Positions 51,505 through 60,651 of a stretch of DNA of 64,000 nt are shown here, piece by piece. The notes under the pieces are model-generated. The model was not told where the DNA came from and made no database searches. It was given only the letters and a program-made list of their open reading frames with translations. Location of the stretch: contig JANRLU010000269.1 in assembly GCA_033762275.1 (NCBI GenBank), positions 14,799-78,798 on the forward strand. Reading direction: 5' to 3'. Numbering within the stretch: position 1 is the stretch's first letter; each line of letters opens with the position of its first letter. The DNA is from Raineya sp033762275. GTDB lineage: Bacteria > Bacteroidota > Bacteroidia > Cytophagales > Thermonemataceae. The position numbers and the translations under genes were made by a program.

Positions 51505-53581
51505 AGTCATCATTTTTTTTCTTTTTTTTCTTCTTTTTACCACCATCTTTTTCTGCTTCGGCAGCTTTCTTAGCTTCTTCTTCTTTTTTCTTCATTTCTT
51601 CCTCAGCTTTTTTCTTAGCTTCCATATCGGCTGTCCAAGTATCATTTGCCGCATTTACATCAGGTAGTTTTTTATCAGGGTCAATTTGTACTTTCGTAAT
51701 TTTTGAAGTTGTTGGCGTCTTGATAGACTTAATATTTGTTTTTTGCCAAATTTCTACGGGGAGGTTCATACGTGTAGTCTTACCATTTTCTTCCGTTACT
51801 TCTACTACAACGGGCATTACATCACCATTATTTTTGATAACTACAATGCCTCCATTGGCAGGAGCATCTTTTACGTAGCTTACATTCTCCACTGATTGGT
51901 CAATAGTGCCATTTCCATAAAACCAAGCCTTCCAGAACCAACCTAATTCATCACCAGCAGCATTATTCATAAAATTGAAGAAATCGGCAGGTTGAGGGTG
52001 TTTGAAAGCCCAAGTTTTTACATAACTACGGAAAGCATAGTCAAAACGCTCAGGACCGAGTATGTACTCGCGGAGCAACCACATACCAGCACCGGGCTTG
52101 TAATAGGCGGTAACCCCCAAGTTTCTATCTTGCACTACATCAGGATAGGTAGAAATAGCTTCTCTGTTTGTTCCTTTTACTACAACAGCTTGTAGCTGAG
52201 GATTACGCATATTATTTAAGCCAAAACCATTTGGGTTAAAATATTCCCCCTTATTAAACTCCATAGTACTATAATGATTGATAAAGGTATTGAACCCTTC
52301 GTCCATCCAAGGGTAAAGCCTTTCGTTGGAGCCTACAATCATTGGGAACCAATTATGACCAAACTCGTGGTCAGTTACGCCCCACAAATCTTCTCCCATA
52401 GATTTATAGCTACAAAAACTTACACCAGGGTACTCCATACCTCCAATATTACCCGCAATATTAGCGGCTACAGGATAGGGGAACTCGTACCACATTTTAG
52501 AATAGTGCTCAATAGCTGCTTTGGTGTATTCTGTAGAACGCTCCCAGCCGCCACCTTGAGCGGTTTTATTCACGCTTTCTTTGGTATAGCCTGACATTGC
52601 CAATATTTTTTTTCCGCTTGGTAAATTGATACGTGCAGCATCAACAATAAAACCAGTAGATGCACCAAAAGCCGCATCACGCGTATTTTCTATTTTGAAA
52701 CGCCAATTGATTTTAGGTTTGGCAGTAGGGCGAGAAGCAGGCGTGCCAACTTCGTTTTCAGCGATAATATCTACGGTTTTATCGCTATTGCGGGCTTGTT
52801 CCCAACGCTTTAGTTGTTCAGCTGTGTAGCACTCTGCGGGGTTTTGCAAAGCACCAGAACCAAGAACGACCATATTTGAAGGCGTAGTTACGGTGTAGTC
52901 TATGTTACCATACTCCAAATAGAACTCTCCAGAACCCAAATAAGGCTCTACGTTCCAACCTTTGATGTCATCATACACACACATACGAGGAAACCATTGG
53001 GCAATATTATAAATCCAGCCTTTTTCCATTTTGATACGTCCTGTACGGTCAGAACCATACTCTGGAATATCATAGCTATAATTACCAGAAATCTCTATTT
53101 TACCTCCTTTAGCTTTCAGAGGGGCATCCAACTGAATTTGCATACGTGTATCAGTGATGATAAACTTCGCATCTTTACCGTTTACTTTTAGATTTTGAAT
53201 TGTGTATCCTGTGGTAGGGGTAGCTTGGTTACGGCTGCCCGCCACATTTTGTACATACGTACCGCGAGCATCTTCTTTAAACTTATTTTGGTCTAATTGT
53301 ACCCATACAAAAGGTAAATTGTCGGGGGAATTATTCGTATAAGTGATTTTGAAATTGCCTTGCATGCTATGTTTTTCGGGGTTAAGTTCTACTGCAAGGA
53401 CGTAGTCAGCTCGGTTTTGCCAATAGGCTTCACCAGGCATACCACTGGCTGAACGTGTGGGCGTAGCTCTAAAATCAAAAATTGGTTCAAATTTTGATTG
53501 ATTGTTTTGGTATTGGGCATTTGCCTGCCAACCCAAAGCTCCCGCCAATAATACAGAGAGTAAGGTTTTTTTTATGAGCAT
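51503..53581 (-). CDS. M1 family aminopeptidase-like protein with poly-lysine tail
   Basis: 692 residues with a signal peptide ending ANAQ. The zinc site is HEFGH (His405, Glu406, His409) with Glu428 in WMDEGFN, and the exopeptidase-like motif appears as GNIGGMEYPG. After ~630 a charged helix (EAKKKAEEEMKKKEEEAKKAAEAEK) leads to a run of eight Lys. This tail is odd for an exported enzyme. It is likely cotranscribed with the upstream amidohydrolase gene (42-nt gap). Confidence 0.87.
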   Translation of the reverse strand: MLIKKTLLSVLLAGALGWQANAQYQNNQSKFEPIFDFRATPTRSASGMPGEAYWQNRADYVLAVELNPEKHSMQGNFKITYTNNSPDNLPFVWVQLDQNKFKEDARGTYVQNVAGSRNQATPTTGYTIQNLKVNGKDAKFIITDTRMQIQLDAPLKAKGGKIEISGNYSYDIPEYGSDRTGRIKMEKGWIYNIAQWFPRMCVYDDIKGWNVEPYLGSGEFYLEYGNIDYTVTTPSNMVVLGSGALQNPAECYTAEQLKRWEQARNSDKTVDIIAENEVGTPASRPTAKPKINWRFKIENTRDAAFGASTGFIVDAARINLPSGKKILAMSGYTKESVNKTAQGGGWERSTEYTKAAIEHYSKMWYEFPYPVAANIAGNIGGMEYPGVSFCSYKSMGEDLWGVTDHEFGHNWFPMIVGSNERLYPWMDEGFNTFINHYSTMEFNKGEYFNPNGFGLNNMRNPQLQAVVVKGTNREAISTYPDVVQDRNLGVTAYYKPGAGMWLLREYILGPERFDYAFRSYVKTWAFKHPQPADFFNFMNNAAGDELGWFWKAWFYGNGTIDQSVENVSYVKDAPANGGIVVIKNNGDVMPVVVEVTEENGKTTRMNLPVEIWQKTNIKSIKTPTTSKITKVQIDPDKKLPDVNAANDTWTADMEAKKKAEEEMKKKEEEAKKAAEAEKDGGKKKKKKKKNDD

Positions 53582-53623
53582 AAAAATTAAATTTTGGTTT
53601 GAAACGAAATTATTGATATTTTA

Positions 53624-54913
53624 TTATTGCTTATTGAGATATTTTTGTTGATAACGCTTGTAAAGTTCTGTTTGCTTGCTGCTAAGCTGAATTTTTCTTC
53701 CTTCTATAAAGGCATATAATAAATTATTCCCTTTCATATCCAGAGCATCTCCTTCCGAAACAAACAGTGTGGCATCTTTTCCTACTTCTAATGTTCCTAC
53801 ACGTTCCTGAATACCCAAAATATTGGCGGTATTTGCAGTAATGAGTGAGAGAGCTTCTTCTTTGGAGAGCCCGTAGGCAGCGGCTGTACCCGCCGTAAAA
53901 GGTAAATTTCTTGCTCCCATTGCTTCCATATCACCTTCATAAGTAAGTCCTACTAAAATACCTGCTTTGTATAGTATAGCCGCTAATTTGTAGGGCATAT
54001 CTATATCTTCATCGTTGCGGGTGGGTAGGCTATGTACTCTATTGAGTAAAATAGAGATATTATTTTGTTTGAGAAAGTCAATAACTTTATAGCTCTGACT
54101 TGCTCCAACTACCACAATCTTTTTTACTTTCTGATTTTGGGCAAATTGTACGCTCTCTACAATGTCGCGGGCTTCGTCTGTATGGAGATACAAGGTTTTT
54201 GTACCGTCAAATAATGCCTTTAGGGCTTCAAATTTCAGATTTTTTTCTTTAGGCTCATTCTGTGTGTAATACAAAGCCTCTGTGAAGAATTTTTCTAATT
54301 CTTGTACTTCTGCTTTTTGTTTGTCATTCTTTTTAATTTTTCCTTCTTTCCAATCATAGGTGTAACTTGGTATCCAATTTAGATGAACGCCATCATCTGC
54401 TCTTACAAGAGCATCTTCCCAATTCCAAGCGTCAAGTTGCATTACAGAAGAAGTACCTGATATTACACCTCCTCTTGGAGTAGTTTGTACCATAAGTACG
54501 CCATTGTAACGGATAGTGGCGAGCATATCAGCATCTGTATTGTAAGCTATCATAGCTCTGATATGTGGGTTATATTTCCCTACTTCTGCAAAATCTCGGG
54601 TAGCACGAACAGCATCAATCTCTGTAAGACCTACAATGCTTGAGGGTAAAATAAAACCTGGATAAATGTGTTTGCCTTGTACATCTATTAGTTCTACATT
54701 TTCCGATTGCGTAGGAGCTTTGGTATCCACAAAGGTAATTTTTCCTTTATCAAACATAAGAAATGCCTTGTCTAATACTTTTCCATTGCCTATGTGGACG
54801 GTCGCATTTTGCAAAAGTATAGGTTTTTGTTGTTTTGGGGCTGGAGCTGGATTTTGAGCGAAAGCAGCCCACGCTAACTGCCAAGAAATTAGTGTAAGAA
54901 ATATTTTTTTCAT
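53624..54913 (-). CDS. Amidohydrolase-superfamily protein with missing metal ligands
   Basis: 429 residues; signal peptide ending AFAQ. Both ends fit the urease-like amidohydrolase fold: LLQNATVHIGNGKVLDKAFLMFDKGKI at the start and GTLEVGKDATLFVSEGDALDMKGN...YAFIEGRKI at the end. However, the first metal motif, normally GLIDxHxH, reads GFILPSSIVGLTEID, without either histidine, so it may be catalytically impaired. Such degenerate members usually sit next to an active paralogue in Bacteroidota; none is adjacent here. Leads the unit with the M1 peptidase. Confidence 0.8.
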   Translation of the reverse strand: MKKIFLTLISWQLAWAAFAQNPAPAPKQQKPILLQNATVHIGNGKVLDKAFLMFDKGKITFVDTKAPTQSENVELIDVQGKHIYPGFILPSSIVGLTEIDAVRATRDFAEVGKYNPHIRAMIAYNTDADMLATIRYNGVLMVQTTPRGGVISGTSSVMQLDAWNWEDALVRADDGVHLNWIPSYTYDWKEGKIKKNDKQKAEVQELEKFFTEALYYTQNEPKEKNLKFEALKALFDGTKTLYLHTDEARDIVESVQFAQNQKVKKIVVVGASQSYKVIDFLKQNNISILLNRVHSLPTRNDEDIDMPYKLAAILYKAGILVGLTYEGDMEAMGARNLPFTAGTAAAYGLSKEEALSLITANTANILGIQERVGTLEVGKDATLFVSEGDALDMKGNNLLYAFIEGRKIQLSSKQTELYKRYQQKYLNKQ

Positions 54914-55035
54914 CTCCGAAAAACTTATTATGGTGGCTTTTGTTTTTTTATATAAGAAAAACTTCTTTTACCAAAAAAATACAGCCCAAAAGTATGATTT
55001 TTATTTATTTTTTCTAATTATTTTCTAATTTTTCT

Positions 55036-56607
55036 ATGAGTAATATTGAACAAAAATACGAAAAACTGATTGTAAGATTGCCCATTTGGCTTGGTTTGGC
55101 TTTGGCTGTTGGGATAGCAATGGGTTTTTTGATAAATAGCCATAATAAAAACACTGCTAAAGAGCAAAGTAGAAGGTTTGGTGAGGTGCTTAGTTTGATA
55201 GAAAATAACTACGTAGATAGTGTAGGTTTGGATACGCTTACAGAGCAGAGTATTAGGAAAATTTTGGAAAAATTAGACCCGCATAGTGCTTATTTCCCGC
55301 CAGAAGATGTCCTAATGGCTAAAAGTCAGTTAGAAAGTGATTTTGAGGGAATTGGAGTTGAGTATATTTGGCTGAAAGATACCGTGTTAGTTACTTTCCC
55401 TATCCCTAATAGTCCTGCTTTGCAAGCGGGCATTGAGGCTGGTGATAAAATAATTGCTATCAATGGGGAAAAAATAAGTGCTTTTCAGCAGTCTAATGCC
55501 TTGCTTTTTAAAAAACTAAGGGGTAAAAAGGGAACAAACGTTGCTTTACGAATATGGAGAAAGGGAGAAATCATTGAAAAAAATGTAATTAGAGATAAAA
55601 TCCATAGCTTTTCGGTGTATGGGTATAAAGTAGATAAAGAAGTTGGGTATATAAAAATTATTCGTTTTGGAGAGAAAACAGATAGCGAATTTTATGATGT
55701 TTTGGAAAAACTTGTTAGAAAAGAGGCTGTAACAAAGTTAATTCTTGATTTGAGAGATAATGGAGGAGGATATATGGATAAAGCCAGCAAAATAGCTGAT
55801 GAGTTTCTCTCAGGAGGGGAACTTATAGTTTATACGCAAGGTAAGCATAGTAAGTATGACCAAAAGTATTTTGCAACACAAGGCGGCTTATTTGAAAAAG
55901 GGAAATTGATTGTACTTATTGATGAGGGTTCGGCATCTGCTTCCGAAATTTTGGCGGGAGCACTACAAGATAACGACCGAGCCACTTTGGTAGGCAGGCG
56001 TAGCTATGGAAAAGGTCTGGTACAAGTACCTTTTGAGCTTTCTGATGGGGGGGAACTCAGGCTGACGGTCTCCAAATATTATAGCCCGAGTGGTAGATGT
56101 ATACAAAGACCCTATAAAAATACTGCCAAATACGATAAATATCTTTCTGAGAGAGTAAAAAATGGAGAGTTACTGCATCAGGATAGCATACATTATGACA
56201 AAAAGCAGGCTTTCAAAACAAAAGCAGGCAAAACTGTCTTTGGTGGTGGTGGAATAAGCCCTGATTACTTCGTAGCTTTAGATAGCATTGAACTTAATAA
56301 GCAAGTAAGAGAAATAGCTAATAATGATACTTGGCAGCAAAAAAGTATTATCTATGCCCAAACATACCAAAAAGAACTAAAAAAAATGGGCTTGGGTAGT
56401 TTTTTGGAAAAATGGGAGGCTCCAATCTCTCTGTTATCTGAAATATCAGCAGAGGTAGCACAAAATAAATCTCTTAACAGCTATTTATCTGCTATACTAA
56501 AACCCAGAATTGCTAAAATTCTGTGGGGGCAGGAGGCATTCATTCGTGCTGAAAATCAGCAAGATAAAGCTTTTTTAAAAGCATTAGAGCTAATGAATTC
56601 AGATTAA
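55036..56607 (+). CDS. S41 C-terminal processing peptidase (CtpA/Prc family)
   Basis: 523 residues; N-terminal membrane helix (~16-32), leader region, a PDZ domain (~85-175; YIWLKDTVLVTFPIPNSPALQAGIEAGDKIIAING), then the S41 catalytic domain with DLRDNGGGY, the nucleophile region DEGSASASEILAGALQDNDRA and SYGKGLVQ (Ser/Lys dyad). A periplasmic processing protease. Convergent overlap of 9 nt with the next gene. Confidence 0.93.
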   Translation: MSNIEQKYEKLIVRLPIWLGLALAVGIAMGFLINSHNKNTAKEQSRRFGEVLSLIENNYVDSVGLDTLTEQSIRKILEKLDPHSAYFPPEDVLMAKSQLESDFEGIGVEYIWLKDTVLVTFPIPNSPALQAGIEAGDKIIAINGEKISAFQQSNALLFKKLRGKKGTNVALRIWRKGEIIEKNVIRDKIHSFSVYGYKVDKEVGYIKIIRFGEKTDSEFYDVLEKLVRKEAVTKLILDLRDNGGGYMDKASKIADEFLSGGELIVYTQGKHSKYDQKYFATQGGLFEKGKLIVLIDEGSASASEILAGALQDNDRATLVGRRSYGKGLVQVPFELSDGGELRLTVSKYYSPSGRCIQRPYKNTAKYDKYLSERVKNGELLHQDSIHYDKKQAFKTKAGKTVFGGGGISPDYFVALDSIELNKQVREIANNDTWQQKSIIYAQTYQKELKKMGLGSFLEKWEAPISLLSEISAEVAQNKSLNSYLSAILKPRIAKILWGQEAFIRAENQQDKAFLKALELMNSD

Positions 56608-57507
56608 CTTAACGCTGGGAGCTTGCCATTCCTTTCTTTTTATCTTTACTTCTACAAATTTTTTCCAAGAGGGAAGTTTTTGGTAGTAAATAGCTCGGTC
56701 AGCAATGAGTTTCTGTGGCATTATTTGCCAAGATTTTTCAGCCATTGTTAGCAAGTCAGTATCTGAATAAAAATCAAAAAATTCTTTCAAGGTTTTTCTA
56801 AACTCTTTGAAGTCCCAATAATGAAAAATATACGCATCGCTGGCTTCTATAAAATTGTCATTTTCAAGTATATAGGAGAAGGAGAGCTGTTCCATTACAT
56901 GTTTATCATATTTTTTATACATTACGTCACATAGTTCTAATATTTCCTGAATAAGATATTTTTTTGAGTGATGTAAGCCAATAACTCCAGCGTTCCACAT
57001 TATTGTTTCTGTAGGAATTTTGATAGTTTTCCCTGTACTTATTGTGAAATGCTGATTTTTGATGAATTTATATATTTTGTTAAAAATAGGATTTTTCTTG
57101 CTACTGATTTTTCCTTCAGCAGTGTGCATAAGATTTCTTTTAGCCCTTATTTTCTCGAAAATCTCGCTGCTTTCTTTCAGAAAATAGGTGTCTGTATCCA
57201 TATAGAGAAGATGTCCCTCGTATTTTTGAAAAAAATCTTCTATCATTTTTATTTTCCCCCTATGTAAAAAAGCGGGTTCTCCGTGCCAATCTATGATTTG
57301 CGATTGATTGATGCTTTCTATGAAGAAAATATCAGTATATTTTTGTAAAATAGCAAACTCTTCTGCCAAATCTGTATAAATTACGAAGGCAACCTCGTTG
57401 GAAAGCCAATTTTTATGATTGCGAATGTAAGAAAAAATCAGGTACAGAGCCTCATTTACATAATTACGATGGCTGTATGCTTGTAGAACGATATAAATTT
57501 TATTCAT
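56599..57507 (-). CDS. Putative GT-A-type glycosyltransferase-like protein
   Basis: 302 residues, no signal. The N-terminal IYIVLQAYSHRNYVNEALYLIFSYI and a LLYMDTDTYFLK segment (DxD-like) followed by ETIMWNAGVIGLHHSK resemble GT-A nucleotide-diphospho-sugar transferases such as GT8/GT77-like proteins. The family is not recognised. The final residues include ADRAIYYQKLPSWKKFVEVK. It overlaps the S41 protease 3' end by 9 nt on the opposite strand. Function tentative. Confidence 0.6.
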   Translation of the reverse strand: MNKIYIVLQAYSHRNYVNEALYLIFSYIRNHKNWLSNEVAFVIYTDLAEEFAILQKYTDIFFIESINQSQIIDWHGEPAFLHRGKIKMIEDFFQKYEGHLLYMDTDTYFLKESSEIFEKIRAKRNLMHTAEGKISSKKNPIFNKIYKFIKNQHFTISTGKTIKIPTETIMWNAGVIGLHHSKKYLIQEILELCDVMYKKYDKHVMEQLSFSYILENDNFIEASDAYIFHYWDFKEFRKTLKEFFDFYSDTDLLTMAEKSWQIMPQKLIADRAIYYQKLPSWKKFVEVKIKRKEWQAPSVKLI

Positions 57508-57590
57508 TTTGTTAAATTCAGGGGAGCAAATCTAATTTTTTTTCGGATAAATTCAGATTTTTGTAGTTTTGTATTTGTAAACAAACTAAA

Positions 57591-58400
57591 ATGAGCTACG
57601 AAGTTATTTCCTCTCTACAAAACTTGAAAATAAAAAATTTGTTACGCCTTAGCGAAAAAGCTTCCGAAAGAAAAGCTCAAAAGGCTTTTATCGTGGAAGG
57701 TTACAAGGAAATAGAACTTGCTCTCAAAGGAAATATTCCTATTGGACAAGTATTTTTTTGTCCTGAGCTTATCACTGAGCCAAAAATACAAGAACTTTTT
57801 GAAAAAGTAGTGGCTGCTAAACAAATATTTGCTATCAGCAAGCAGATTTTTGATAAAGTAGCGTATAGAGAGAATAGTTTTGGTGTCATTTTACTCGCCC
57901 AGATGCGTCATTTTCAATTTACTGATTTACAACTTCGCCCCAATCCTTTGCTACTTGTTTTGGAAAATGTAGAAAAACCAGGAAACTTAGGGGCTATTTT
58001 ACGCACAGCCGATGCGGCTAATGTAGATGCGGTCATTCTTTGCCAATCGCAAACCGATATATTTAATCCTAATGTGATTCGCTCAAGTTTGGGCTGTGTT
58101 TTTACGAAACCAATTGTACAATGTACCAATACAGAAGCTCTCCACTTTCTTAAAAATCAAGAAGTGCAAATTTTAGCAACTGCTCTTACCGCCTCTCTGC
58201 CCTATACAGAAATTAGTTATAGGCGAGCTACGGCAATCGTAATGGGAACAGAAGCAACGGGACTAACGGATTTTTGGCTACAAAATGCCTCTCAGAATAT
58301 TATTATCCCAATGCAAGGAGAAATAGACTCTATGAATGTTTCGGTAACGGCTGCCATTATTACTTTTGAAGCCATAAGACAAAGAAATTTAAGTGTTTAA
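57591..58400 (+). CDS. TrmH/SpoU-family RNA 2'-O-methyltransferase
   Basis: 269 residues. N-terminal RNA-binding part (VEGYKEIELAL) and SPOUT domain with motif 1 LVLENVEKPGNLGAILRTADA, motif 2 AIVMGTEATGLTDFW and motif 3 IIIPMQGEIDSMNVSVTAAI, the deep-knot SAM site. The target (rRNA or tRNA) cannot be told from sequence. It is a single-gene unit. Confidence 0.9.
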   Translation: MSYEVISSLQNLKIKNLLRLSEKASERKAQKAFIVEGYKEIELALKGNIPIGQVFFCPELITEPKIQELFEKVVAAKQIFAISKQIFDKVAYRENSFGVILLAQMRHFQFTDLQLRPNPLLLVLENVEKPGNLGAILRTADAANVDAVILCQSQTDIFNPNVIRSSLGCVFTKPIVQCTNTEALHFLKNQEVQILATALTASLPYTEISYRRATAIVMGTEATGLTDFWLQNASQNIIIPMQGEIDSMNVSVTAAIITFEAIRQRNLSV

Positions 58401-58455
58401 ATTTTGTTTTTAAGCTAAAAAAAAGTTTAATTAGCAACTTGAAAAAATAGTAGGT

Positions 58456-59559
58456 ATGGTTGTTCAGTATATCAAAGAATTATTACAAGAAACAGACGAG
58501 GTAATCGTTCAGGATTTGGGGACTTTTCAGGGAGCATACAGCAGTGCTGAAATTCACCCTGCTACACACGCCTTTACGCCACCCAGCAAAGCCATTAGCT
58601 TTAACGGAAAGCTCAAAATATCTAATCTGCAATTAGAAAATAAAATAGTAAAGGATACCGAAAAAACGGTAGATGAGGCAAAAGAAATCATACAAAACTT
58701 TGTAAGTACCCTAAAAATGAATTTAGGTATAGAAAAAAGAGTTAATTTGGAGGATTTGGGCGAGATGATTCTGCAATTAGATAACGAAATAGAGTTTAAG
58801 CAGAACAAAGAGCTCAATTTGCTTAGTGGTAGTTTCGGTTTGCCTGAAATTTACGCCAAACCTGTGGAGCGTAGTCAGGAGAAAAAAAGTAATATCCCCA
58901 ACCAACAAAATATAAAAAATACTAATCACAAGCCACCCACCGAAAACACACAAAAAAGCTCTTGGGGAACAATCGCTGCCATCAGCTCTTTGGCTTTTGT
59001 GGTCTTGGCTGTTATCTATGTAGTGGCTATTGATAGCAGTCTGAATCCTTTTAAGTCTTTATTGGGTATCAATAATAAAAATAATGAAAATAAAAAAGAA
59101 CTTGAAACAAAAGAAAACGACAGTACAGCTAACCAAGTAAACAATAACACAGACACTACACAAAAAGAAGACTCCAAGCAGTCAAATAGCCAAACTGACA
59201 CTACTACGGCAAAGAAAGAAGAAGTAAAACCTGAAGAAAATACACCAAAGGAAGAAATAAAACCTGAGGAGAAGCCAAAAGAAGAAGAAAAACCTAAAGG
59301 TGATGGAATTTTGGTGAGCGAAAAGGCTGGTAAGTTTTTCATTGTAATTGGAGGTTTTGCAAGCCAAAATAATGCCTACAAAAAAGTGAGAGAGGTGAAA
59401 AATGAAGGCGTATCCAATGTAATGGTAATTCCTCCTTTTGATAACAGAAACTTGTATAGAGTAGGCGTGGGTGCTTTTACCAGCAAACAAGAAGCAGAAG
59501 CCAGTTTGGAAGATATAAAAAGTAAATATGGAGCTGATGTTTGGGTATTGAGATACTAA
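58456..59559 (+). CDS. HU-CCDC81-like and SPOR domain membrane protein
   Basis: 367 residues. The N-terminal ~130 residues (VQYIKELLQETDEVIVQDLGTF... ISFNGKLKISNLQLENK and VNLEDLGEMIL) match the prokaryotic HU-CCDC81 type domains. Next come one membrane helix (~176-196, TIAAISSLAFVVLAVIYVVAI), a Lys/Glu/Asn/Thr-rich linker (~205-285) and a C-terminal SPOR domain (KFFIVIGGFASQNNAYKKV..YRVGVGAFTSKQEAEASLEDI) that binds denuded peptidoglycan at the septum. Likely a cell-division factor. The DUF486 gene starts 2 nt after its stop. Confidence 0.85.
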   Translation: MVVQYIKELLQETDEVIVQDLGTFQGAYSSAEIHPATHAFTPPSKAISFNGKLKISNLQLENKIVKDTEKTVDEAKEIIQNFVSTLKMNLGIEKRVNLEDLGEMILQLDNEIEFKQNKELNLLSGSFGLPEIYAKPVERSQEKKSNIPNQQNIKNTNHKPPTENTQKSSWGTIAAISSLAFVVLAVIYVVAIDSSLNPFKSLLGINNKNNENKKELETKENDSTANQVNNNTDTTQKEDSKQSNSQTDTTTAKKEEVKPEENTPKEEIKPEEKPKEEEKPKGDGILVSEKAGKFFIVIGGFASQNNAYKKVREVKNEGVSNVMVIPPFDNRNLYRVGVGAFTSKQEAEASLEDIKSKYGADVWVLRY

Positions 59560-59561
59560 AA

Positions 59562-59894
59562 ATGCGAACGATTCTCTTGCTGCTGGCATCTAATATTTTT
59601 ATGACTTTTGCTTGGTACGGGCATCTTAAATTCAAAAACGTAAGTCTGTGGAAAGTAATCCTTGTTAGTTGGGTTATTGCTTTTTTTGAGTACTGTCTTC
59701 AAGTACCTGCTAATCGTTGGGGGCATCAATTTTTTTCGGCAGCACAACTCAAAATTATTCAAGAAGTAATTACCTTGCTTGTTTTTGCAATTTTCTCCGT
59801 CTGGTATCTAAAAGAGCCTTTTCGTTGGAACTATGCAGTAGCCTTCGTGCTTATTATTTTAGCCGCATTTTTTATGTTTAAGAAGTGGGATTAG
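59562..59894 (+). CDS. DUF486 (DMT-like) membrane protein
   Basis: 110 residues with four short membrane helices: TILLLLASNIFMTFAWYGHL, WKVILVSWVIAFFEYCLQVPAN, IIQEVITLLVFAIFSVWYL and YAVAFVLIILAAFFMF. The FAWYGHLK and EYCLQVPANRWGH motifs define DUF486. Function unknown. The ATG at 59562 is used rather than a frame-extending start at 59541, since it follows the SPOR gene stop by 2 nt. Confidence 0.88.
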   Translation: MRTILLLLASNIFMTFAWYGHLKFKNVSLWKVILVSWVIAFFEYCLQVPANRWGHQFFSAAQLKIIQEVITLLVFAIFSVWYLKEPFRWNYAVAFVLIILAAFFMFKKWD

Positions 59895-59995
59895 CATCTC
59901 TTAAAAACAAAAAAATATTGTTTTTGTAGGAATTTTTATCAAAAAATATCAATATTGTATTTAAAAACAAATATTGAACATAAATTCTTACAATA

Positions 59996-60106
59996 ATGGA
60001 AATTTTCGTTTTTACGGTAGTAATGTTGCACTTACTTTTAGGTTTTGGTTGGGCTTTATATAAAGTGAGTTACAAGAAAAAAGATGGTTCAGAAAAGAAA
60101 GAGTGA
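59996..60106 (+). CDS. Small membrane protein (36 aa)
   Basis: MEIFVFTVVMLHLLLGFGWA, then LYKVSYKKKDGSEKKE: a single N-terminal helix and a Lys-rich tail. The helix-plus-basic-tail form is that of genuine small proteins, and the ORF is the only coding candidate in the 328-nt gap between the DUF486 gene and the next secreted protein. It is similar in design to the 40-residue protein at 24069-24191. No family recognised. Confidence 0.5.
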   Translation: MEIFVFTVVMLHLLLGFGWALYKVSYKKKDGSEKKE

Positions 60107-60222
60107 ATATTTTTTTTTGTGAAACTTTTGATTGTAGAATATTTTTAAAATAAAAATAGTTTTTCTGATTTTTTGTTCTTAAAATTGAGACATACTCAAA
60201 TATTGCTTAAAATCAGTCGCTT

Positions 60223-60609
60223 ATGAAAAATTTAACAAAAAATACATTCCATAAAAATAACTTTATTACACTCATAGTTATTTTCTTGTTGGTGGGTTTA
60301 GGAGAGATTTCTGCACAAAGTAGAACGTATGCTATGCAATCTGCTGGGATAACCTATAAGGTGTATATTCATCAAGGTAGTAAAGTTTCAATTCAATTAT
60401 ACGATTCTCAAAGTAATCAGTGGGCGGCTACTACTCTTGTAGAAACTATAATGCCAGAGGAAGATGAGACGGGCGGACCTGTTCATAAAGTTCGAGCAAA
60501 AAATGGAACTATATATGAGATGAGTGAGCTGTTTAGTGGTAGTTGGAGTCTTTCTGTAAGGATAAATGGTAGATCCTTTACTTATCAATTAGAAAGTTCT
60601 AAGGAATAA
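60223..60609 (+). CDS. Small secreted protein of unknown function
   Basis: 128 residues; signal peptide ending EISAQ, then a compact region rich in beta strands (ITYKVYIHQGSKVSIQLYDSQSN, SVRINGRSFTYQLESS). The beta pattern suggests a small secreted domain. Not recognised. Confidence 0.6.
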   Translation: MKNLTKNTFHKNNFITLIVIFLLVGLGEISAQSRTYAMQSAGITYKVYIHQGSKVSIQLYDSQSNQWAATTLVETIMPEEDETGGPVHKVRAKNGTIYEMSELFSGSWSLSVRINGRSFTYQLESSKE

Positions 60610-60622
60610 CATTTACAATGAC

Positions 60623-60644
60623 AAGCGGGTGTTTATACTCGCTT
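60623..60644. terminator. Hairpin between convergent genes
   Basis: AAGCGGG pairs with CTCGCTT (one G-U) over an 8-nt loop, between the secreted-protein gene and folA stop codons. Weak T-runs. Confidence 0.4.
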
Positions 60645-60651
60645 ATTTGCC

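Noticed and set aside
59016..59589. Minus-strand ORFs rich in Phe/Ser opposite the SPOR gene
   Set aside because: Composition is the complement of the Lys/Glu-rich linker; no independent coding signal.
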